Source: an uncultured Lachnospiraceae bacterium
GTDB taxonomy: Bacteria > Bacillota_A > Clostridia > Lachnospirales > Lachnospiraceae
Direction of reading: 5' to 3'
Length of the DNA stretch: 6,613 nucleotides
Assembly (NCBI GenBank): GCA_902773195.1
Contig: CACYDL010000193.1
Location: 1-6,613 of the forward strand
Position 1 is the stretch's first letter; each line of letters opens with the position of its first letter. The translations under genes and the position numbers were made by a program. Under the pieces are notes generated by a model that saw only the letters and a program-made list of their open reading frames with translations, made no database searches and was not told the origin of the DNA. This document shows positions 1-4,258 of the stretch, one piece after another.

Positions 1-40
1 ATCGAAAAAACTTTAAAGAACTATGCGGTTTTCAAGGTAC
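1..40 (-). promoter_or_regulatory. rRNA-operon leader/spacer-like sequence at window edge
   Basis: Read on the minus strand, positions 40 to 22 give GTACCTTGAAAACCGCATA and positions 22 to 11 give AGTTCTTTAAAG. The first string resembles the conserved CTTGAAAAC-x-GCATA element found in Clostridia 16S leaders or 16S-23S spacers. The second resembles boxA (TGYTCTTTRA), the antitermination site of rRNA operons. Both point leftwards, out of the window, so an rRNA gene may begin just beyond position 1. I see no strong promoter between the exonuclease stop at 77 and this element, and no rRNA sequence itself. The resemblance is from memory and could be coincidence in an AT-rich intergenic stretch. 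Confidence 0.35.
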
Positions 41-76
41 ACATGGAATTAAATCTTGCATACTGAATTTAACTTT

Positions 77-1030
77 TCAATTCACGCATTTTTTTCGCCT
101 GTTTTGCCGTTTCAGCCTCAAAAATGTCTGTTTATCACGAATGACGCCGGCGTCCTCCTCCCCGATCAGCTTTGTGGTCCTGACCGCATAGAACTTTCCG
201 TCTTCCGTCGTCTTGATCCGGATCTTGCTCTTGACAAACCCATGTACAGGGCACAGCCCGACAGCCAGATGATTTCCTCCCCCGTCGGCGAACCAGCGGA
301 CGATGCGCCTTACGTTTCTCCGGCATTCGAAGCAGTGTACCGCGGTCACCTCCCGGTTGGCCAGCAGCTCCTCCCGGGAATCGAATTCCCTGGAGACGAA
401 CTTCTCGTACTGGTCGAACCGGAGGAAGATCTCCTCACTGCGCGTCTTCGGATTCTGGAAGCAGTCCACGGACACATTCCCGAGGACCTCCTCCGGTATC
501 CGCCGGAACACCTCCGCCGTATACGCGGCGTCCTCCCTGGCGAAATGGAACTCCTGGTTCTCCGGAAGCTCCAGATACTCCACTGCGTAGCGCAGCGCCC
601 TTCTCTGGGACCTCGTCTCGAAGGCGATCGCGAAAAGCTTCTGGACGTCCTCGTAGATCACCGGTCCCGGCAGGTATCCGAGCATCCCGTAATATCTGAG
701 GTTTCTCTGCAGTTCGGTCAGATCGGCCGGTCCCCAGGTGCAGAATCTGGGATCGTCCCCGCACCACCGGAAGAAGGACTCCGCCGCCTCCCGGAAGGGG
801 ATCCCTTTCGCCAGATCCTTCTGCTTCAGACCGATCACCGCCCTGGTTCCCCAGTGCAGCCTCCTGTAGACCACCGGCCTGATCAGCGCGCGGAACGAAT
901 CCAGGTACTCCCTCTTTTCATTCAGTTTTACCGCACCGATCTCGATGATCTCAAACGGGAAGTGCGGCACCTCGCCTTTCTTCCCGTCCGGAGACTGGTT
1001 CCATTCCAGGTCGAAAACTATAAAATTCAC
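77..1030 (-). CDS. DEDDh-family 3'-5' exonuclease with C-terminal zinc-ribbon-like region
   Basis: A predicted 317-residue cytosolic 3'-5' exonuclease of the DnaQ-like/KapD-ERI-1 group, which removes nucleotides from DNA or RNA 3' ends using two metal ions. The catalytic set is visible: D7 and E9 in FDLEW, D103 in WGPADLTEL, and H162 and D167 in FHFAREDA, giving the DEDDh signature over about residues 1-180. After a linker there is a second region with C233xxC236 and C260xxH263, spaced like a zinc ribbon, followed by a very basic tail. The start is GTG at 1028-1030; MNFIVFDLEWN begins where family members begin, and no in-frame ATG fits better. No good Shine-Dalgarno sits at normal distance (AAAGGG is 13 bases away). 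It lies 86 bp after trkH with its own likely promoter, so it is probably a separate unit. Substrate (RNA or DNA) cannot be told from the sequence. Confidence 0.87.
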   Translation of the reverse strand: MNFIVFDLEWNQSPDGKKGEVPHFPFEIIEIGAVKLNEKREYLDSFRALIRPVVYRRLHWGTRAVIGLKQKDLAKGIPFREAAESFFRWCGDDPRFCTWGPADLTELQRNLRYYGMLGYLPGPVIYEDVQKLFAIAFETRSQRRALRYAVEYLELPENQEFHFAREDAAYTAEVFRRIPEEVLGNVSVDCFQNPKTRSEEIFLRFDQYEKFVSREFDSREELLANREVTAVHCFECRRNVRRIVRWFADGGGNHLAVGLCPVHGFVKSKIRIKTTEDGKFYAVRTTKLIGEEDAGVIRDKQTFLRLKRQNRRKKCVN

Positions 1031-1037
1031 CTTGACA

Positions 1038-1067
1038 ATTATACCCTTTTTCCGGAAAATTCCGCAA
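1038..1067 (-). promoter_or_regulatory. Promoter for the exonuclease gene, with internal palindrome
   Basis: On the minus strand a perfect TATAAT (1043-1038) lies 18 bases after TTGCGG (1067-1062), a weak -35 that keeps only the TTG. Transcription would start about 7 bases on, near 1031-1033, which is at or within 3 bases of the GTG start codon at 1030. The spacer contains the perfect 12-bp palindrome TTTTCCGGAAAA at 1048-1059, a possible operator. A TTGACA also reads on the plus strand at 1032-1037 with GAAAAT 17 bases on, but no plus-strand gene follows, so I prefer the minus-strand reading. Confidence 0.5.
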
Positions 1068-1075
1068 CCGCTAAG

Positions 1076-1106
1076 TCTGGTAGTCCCGGCGCGGGACGCT
1101 ACCAGA
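1076..1106 (-). terminator. Strong hairpin just after trkH, lacking a U-tract
   Basis: TCTGGTA (1076-1082) pairs with TACCAGA (1100-1106) and GTCCCG (1083-1088) pairs with CGGGAC (1092-1097). This makes a 13-bp stem with a 3-base loop and a 2-base bulge (1098-1099). It begins 10 bases after the trkH stop. No run of T follows on either strand, so it is not a textbook intrinsic terminator. It more likely marks or protects the 3' end of the trk transcript, or is a Rho-assisted stop. The hairpin itself is plain in the sequence; its function is inferred. Confidence 0.4.
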
Positions 1107-1116
1107 TTATGTAACC

Positions 1117-2586
1117 TTACGTCCGGCGGTAGGTGCTGAGGGAAAACAGCGTGAGGATCGGGAATATCTCAAGCCTCCCCAGCAGCATATCGAAGGACAT
1201 GACCAGCGTCGAAAAATTATTGTAACCCGAATAGTTGCAGGTGGCCCCCACCGAATCGAAGCCGGGCCCGATATTGTTGAAGGTCGCCATGACGGCGCTG
1301 AAATCCGTCGTCAGCGAGAAGTCGCCCGCGTCGAAGGCCAGCGCCAGGAAGCTGAAGATCACGATGATGACGTAGGCCGCGAGGTAGGAGGTGACGTTGG
1401 TCACCGTCTGCTCCTCGACCCGCTGTCCGTTTACGCGGATCACCCTCACCTCGTGGGGGTGGAAGATCTGGTGGGCGTTTCTTCTCACGCTCTTCACGAG
1501 AAGCATCACGCGGGAGACCTTGATGCCGCCGCCCGTGCTGCCCGCCATGGCCCCGACGAACATCAGGCACAGCAGGATCGCCTTGGAGAAGCCGGGCCAG
1601 AGGTCGAAGTCCACGGTGGCGTACCCCGTCGTCGTCATGATGGACGCCACCTGGAAGGCGGAATGACGGATCGTGGTGCCGAGCTTCATGGCCTCCGGCA
1701 CCCGCTGCCAGATATTGAAGCCGATCAGCAGGATCGAGGCACCGACGATCATCAGATAGCAGCGCAGCTCCTCATCCTTGAAGACCGACCGGAAGCGCTT
1801 CATCGCGAGCAGGTAGTACAGATTGAAGTTGACGCCGAAGAGCAGCATGAAGACCGTGGTCACGTTCTGGGCGAAGGGCGTGTAGGTGCCCATTCCCGTA
1901 TTGAGGACGCAGAATCCGCCGGTCCCCGCGGTGCCGAAGGCGATGCAGACGGCGTCGTAGAGCGGCATCCTGCCGATCAGCAGGAAGATCACATCGAGCA
2001 CGGTCAGCGCGCAGTAGAGCATGTAGAGAATCGCGGCGGTCCGGCGCATCTTCGGGACCATCTTGTTGACGGAGGGGCCGGGCGACTCGGCGCGCAGGAT
2101 GTGGAGCATGTAGCCGTCGTTCCTGCCGCTCGCCGGGATGATCGCGAGAAAGAACACCAGGACGCCCATGCCGCCGACCCAGTGGCTGAAGGATCTCCAG
2201 TAGAGAAGTCCCTTTCCGAGGGCCTCGATGTCCGAGACCACGGAGGCGCCGGTGGTCGTAAAACCGGATACGATCTCGAAGAACGCGTCGAAGAAATTGG
2301 GAATCCTGCCCGAGATGAAGAAGGGCAGACATCCCGCCAGGGAGAGGACGATCCAGGCCATGCCGGTGCAGACCAGGCCCTCCCGGGCAAAGAATCTCCT
2401 CTCGGCGTCTCTCGACAGAAACGCCATGAGTCCCGCGGCCAGAACGGATACCGCCATCGCGAAGAGAAATCCGCGGACGGCGGGGCCGTCTCCCCCGTAG
2501 AGCGAGATCAAGAGCGCGGGGATCATGAATACGGTTTCAATCACCAGGATCCATGCGTGGATCCTGAGCATGATCTTGTAGTTCAC
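1117..2586 (-). CDS. trkH: TrkH-family potassium uptake membrane subunit
   Basis: An integral membrane K+ translocating subunit (489 residues, normal length for TrkH/KtrB-type proteins) that takes up potassium together with the RCK protein TrkA. All four pore loops of the superfamily are readable: TTTGA at 110-114, TAGTGG at 219-224, TTTGY at 318-322 and NIGPG at 438-442. Each carries the filter glycine (G113, G221 or G223, G321, G440). Also typical are AGSTGGGIK at 348-356 and the C-terminal GRLEIFPILTLFS at 470-482. Long hydrophobic segments flank each loop. The start is GTG (2584-2586), giving MNYKIMLRIHAW, the usual family N-terminus, with GGAG 9 bases upstream. It lies 162 bp downstream of trkA on the same strand and is probably co-transcribed with it, although an IS-derived segment now sits between the two. 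No frameshift or missing key residue is seen. Confidence 0.96.
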   Translation of the reverse strand: MNYKIMLRIHAWILVIETVFMIPALLISLYGGDGPAVRGFLFAMAVSVLAAGLMAFLSRDAERRFFAREGLVCTGMAWIVLSLAGCLPFFISGRIPNFFDAFFEIVSGFTTTGASVVSDIEALGKGLLYWRSFSHWVGGMGVLVFFLAIIPASGRNDGYMLHILRAESPGPSVNKMVPKMRRTAAILYMLYCALTVLDVIFLLIGRMPLYDAVCIAFGTAGTGGFCVLNTGMGTYTPFAQNVTTVFMLLFGVNFNLYYLLAMKRFRSVFKDEELRCYLMIVGASILLIGFNIWQRVPEAMKLGTTIRHSAFQVASIMTTTGYATVDFDLWPGFSKAILLCLMFVGAMAGSTGGGIKVSRVMLLVKSVRRNAHQIFHPHEVRVIRVNGQRVEEQTVTNVTSYLAAYVIIVIFSFLALAFDAGDFSLTTDFSAVMATFNNIGPGFDSVGATCNYSGYNNFSTLVMSFDMLLGRLEIFPILTLFSLSTYRRT

Positions 2587-2595
2587 GGCTGAATG

Positions 2596-2600
2596 CTCCA
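2596..2600 (-). promoter_or_regulatory. Ribosome binding site deciding the trkH GTG start
   Basis: On the minus strand TGGAG (2600-2596) lies 9 bases before the GTG at 2586-2584. The next in-frame ATG is codon 6, too far from this site and inside the conserved N-terminus, so the GTG start is preferred. Confidence 0.6.
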
Positions 2601-2604
2601 GAAA

Positions 2605-2748
2605 TTACTTTTTGATACTGACAGAAAAACACTTGACACTCCCACCGCTGAAGCAGTGGGCTTTCCCGGCGCCAACAGGTCGTAAGGGCTTATGCGGACG
2701 GTTCTGCGGGCGCTCCCGGAATTCCCATCCGCGCCGCCGGGAAACCGC
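2605..2748 (-). pseudogene. Remnant frame resembling a TnpB C-terminal tail
   Basis: Directly after the trkA TAA and in the same frame, 47 sense codons run from 2748 to 2608, ending in TAA at 2605-2607. There is no start codon at its head. The middle reads RPHKPLRPVGAGKAHCFSGG (2697-2638), which resembles the tails of TnpB proteins of IS200/IS605 elements, where the 3' end of tnpB overlaps the right-end hairpin. The first 16 or so codons are Arg-rich and probably not element-derived. No RuvC or zinc-finger part of TnpB exists here, so it is at best a terminal scrap. The identification is from memory of such tails and is the weaker half of the mobile-element call. Confidence 0.3.
2632..2700 (-). 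mobile_element. Solo right end of an IS200/IS605-type element (omega-RNA-like scar)
   Basis: On the minus strand a G-rich segment leads to GCCCACTGCTTCAGCGGTGG, then GAGTGTCAAG ending at 2632. CCCACTGC (2660-2653) and GCGGTGGG (2648-2641) form an 8-bp hairpin with one G-U pair and loop TTCA. A subterminal CCCAC...GTGGG hairpin followed by AGTGTCAAG is the usual look of right ends of tnpB-bearing elements in Firmicutes. That end is also the 3' scaffold of the TnpB guide (omega) RNA, with TCAA-type cleavage sites. The strand orientation matches trkA and trkH, so it would be transcribed with them. No tnpA, tnpB body or left end is visible, so this is a scar or a very short derivative. The upstream limit near 2700 is a guess. 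If processed as an omega RNA, the guide would be the sequence just after it (2631 to about 2612). Confidence 0.5.
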
Positions 2749-4107
2749 TTACAGGAAGATGTCGTTCAGCTCCTGAATGGCCTGGCCCGCGGGCGAGACC
2801 AGGACGATCCTGTCCCCGGTCTGGTACACGGCATCGCCGTTCGGCGTGATGAAGTTTCTCCCGTGGGTAATCGAGGCCACCAGGATATTTTTCTTCAGGC
2901 GGATGTTCTTGAGGGGTTCGCCGATATGCTTCGTGTTGGCCTCCACGACGAACTCGATGGCCTCCGCCTGCCCGTCCGCGATGGTGTGCACCGTCACGGC
3001 CGCGCCGACCTGCTTCCCCATCGCGCGGACGTAGCGCGTGATGGAATTGCAGCACAGCTCCTTGGGGCTCACGATGGTGCCCAGCGGGAGCTTGTCGAGT
3101 ATGTCCATGTTCTCGGCGCGCCCCAGCTTCGTGATCACCTGGGGCACGTTCTGGTGCTTCGCGTACATGGACAGGATGATGTTCAGCTCGTCCATTCCCG
3201 TCATGGAGATGACGGCGTCGGCCTGCCCGATTTTCTCCCGCTCCAGCACGGCGGTGGACGAGGCGTCGCCCTCGATCACCGTGGCCGCCGGGAAGGTCTC
3301 CGCGAACCGCTCGCAGCGGTCGCGCTTCTGCTCGATGATCTTGACGCTGATGCCTTCCTTGAGAAGCAGCTGGGTCAGGTAGAAGCAGTTTCTTCCGCCG
3401 CCGATGATGACCACGCTCCGGATCTTGGGAGCCGCGATGCCGAGGCTGCGGAGAAGGATGGTGAGGTTGGCCGCCGACGCCGTGACGAAGAGCCTGTCGC
3501 CCTTCTGGATCACGAAATCGCCGGAGGGCATGACCGCCTTGCCGTCGCGCACGACCGCGCACACGAGGACCTTGGTCTGGATGACCTCCCCGATCCGGCT
3601 CAGCCTGAGATCCCGCAGCGGGCTGTTTCCGTCCACCTTGACCTCGACGATCTCGACGACGCCGTTGGCGAAGGACTCTCTCCGGAGAAAGCCCGGGTAC
3701 CGCAGCAGGCGGTCGATCTCCCGCGCCGTCTGCCGCTCGGGGTTGACCGTGAGCGACAGGGCGAAGAGCTTCCTCATGGAATAGGTGGACTCCGCGTAGT
3801 CCGGGGTCCGGATCCTCGCGATGGTGTGGAGGTTCGGATTCATTCCGTGCGCCGTCAGGCAGCACAGAAGGTTCACCTCATCCTGCCCCGTAGCGGTGAT
3901 CAGAAGATCTGCGGACTCGACGCCGGCGTTCCTGAGCACCTCCATCGAGGCGCAGTTTCCGACCACGGACATGACGTCGTATCGCTCAATCGTCGACTCG
4001 AGCGCCTCCGGGTCGTTGTCGATGAGGGTGAGGTCGTGTCCCTCGCCCGACAGCTGCCGGGCGAGCATGGAGCCGACCTTACCGTCCCCTGCAATAATAA
4101 TCTTCAT
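2749..4107 (-). CDS. trkA: Trk system potassium uptake regulatory protein TrkA
   Basis: A cytosolic NAD(H)-binding regulator that docks on TrkH and gates K+ uptake. It is 452 residues, the normal size for the two-RCK-domain TrkA. The first Rossmann half opens with MKIIIAGDGKVG (GxGxxG at G7, G9, G12) and has the acidic D30 at the end of the second strand; its RCK_C part covers about 140-220. The second half repeats this with VVIIGGGRN (232-240) and E259, followed by RCK_C at about 370-452. The ATG at 4105-4107 is chosen because it begins exactly at the first beta strand. The frame runs 21 residues further upstream, but that stretch is Arg-rich and unlike TrkA. GGAG lies 13 bases before the ATG, somewhat far. 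It is 151 bp downstream of the surface-protein gene and 162 bp upstream of trkH. No clear promoter or c-di-AMP riboswitch was recognised in front of it. Confidence 0.95.
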   Translation of the reverse strand: MKIIIAGDGKVGSMLARQLSGEGHDLTLIDNDPEALESTIERYDVMSVVGNCASMEVLRNAGVESADLLITATGQDEVNLLCCLTAHGMNPNLHTIARIRTPDYAESTYSMRKLFALSLTVNPERQTAREIDRLLRYPGFLRRESFANGVVEIVEVKVDGNSPLRDLRLSRIGEVIQTKVLVCAVVRDGKAVMPSGDFVIQKGDRLFVTASAANLTILLRSLGIAAPKIRSVVIIGGGRNCFYLTQLLLKEGISVKIIEQKRDRCERFAETFPAATVIEGDASSTAVLEREKIGQADAVISMTGMDELNIILSMYAKHQNVPQVITKLGRAENMDILDKLPLGTIVSPKELCCNSITRYVRAMGKQVGAAVTVHTIADGQAEAIEFVVEANTKHIGEPLKNIRLKKNILVASITHGRNFITPNGDAVYQTGDRIVLVSPAGQAIQELNDIFL

Positions 4108-4166
4108 GGTGCTTTCGCTTCTCCGTTTCAGGCGTCTCCGCCGGTTAAACGTTTTTCTTATCCGCC

Positions 4167-4204
4167 GCATCGGCCGGCGATTGCCCGGCCGGTCGGTGCT
4201 TTTT
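4167..4204 (+). terminator. Plus-strand intrinsic-terminator-like hairpin upstream of trkA
   Basis: GCATCGGCCGGC (4167-4178) can pair over 12 bp, with two G-U pairs, with GCCGGTCGGTGC (4188-4199). The loop is 9 bases and TTTTT follows at 4200-4204. This is the form of a Rho-independent terminator read on the plus strand. Read on the minus strand the G-U pairs become C-A mismatches and no T-run follows, so it should not stop transcription into trkA. No plus-strand gene ends here; it might stop antisense transcripts, or be coincidental. Confidence 0.4.
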
Positions 4205-4231
4205 CGTATCCGTTGTTTCCGCTGTCTTGAC

Positions 4232-4254
4232 CGGCGGCCGCTTCGCTGCTGCCG
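4232..4254 (-). other. Imperfect hairpin just after the surface-protein stop codon
   Basis: CGGCAGCAGC (minus strand, 4254-4245) faces GCGGCCGCCG (4241-4232) across a GAA loop, with 8 of 10 positions paired. It starts 4 bases after the TGA at 4259-4261. No T-run follows, so it is not a classic terminator; it may be a 3'-end structure of the surface-protein mRNA. Confidence 0.25.
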
Positions 4255-4258
4255 TCCA

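Noticed and set aside
56..1114. Open plus-strand frame opposite the exonuclease
   Set aside because: It has no family resemblance and no ribosome binding site, and it covers a complete DEDDh exonuclease on the other strand.
1453..2592. Long open plus-strand frame opposite trkH
   Set aside because: The product is a low-complexity charged sequence lacking the membrane segments and motifs seen on the minus strand; it is a codon-bias artefact.
2641..2660. Hairpin between trkA and trkH as an intrinsic terminator or attenuator
   Set aside because: The nearest T-run on the minus strand begins 11 bases after the stem, too far for a classic terminator; the IS right-end explanation fits the flanking sequence better.
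4108..4170. 21-residue N-terminal extension of TrkA from an upstream ATG
   Set aside because: The extension is Arg-rich and precedes MKIIIAGDGKVG, which is the normal TrkA start at the first beta strand of the Rossmann fold.
2692..4230. Long open plus-strand frame opposite trkA
   Set aside because: It is the mirror of trkA in high-GC DNA. Its product is rich in Arg, Asp, Gly and His with no recognisable domain, while the minus strand encodes a full TrkA.
4108..4258. c-di-AMP (ydaO-type) riboswitch in front of trkA
   Set aside because: Such switches often precede potassium genes, but this 151-bp gap shows only two short hairpins and none of the motifs I would expect.
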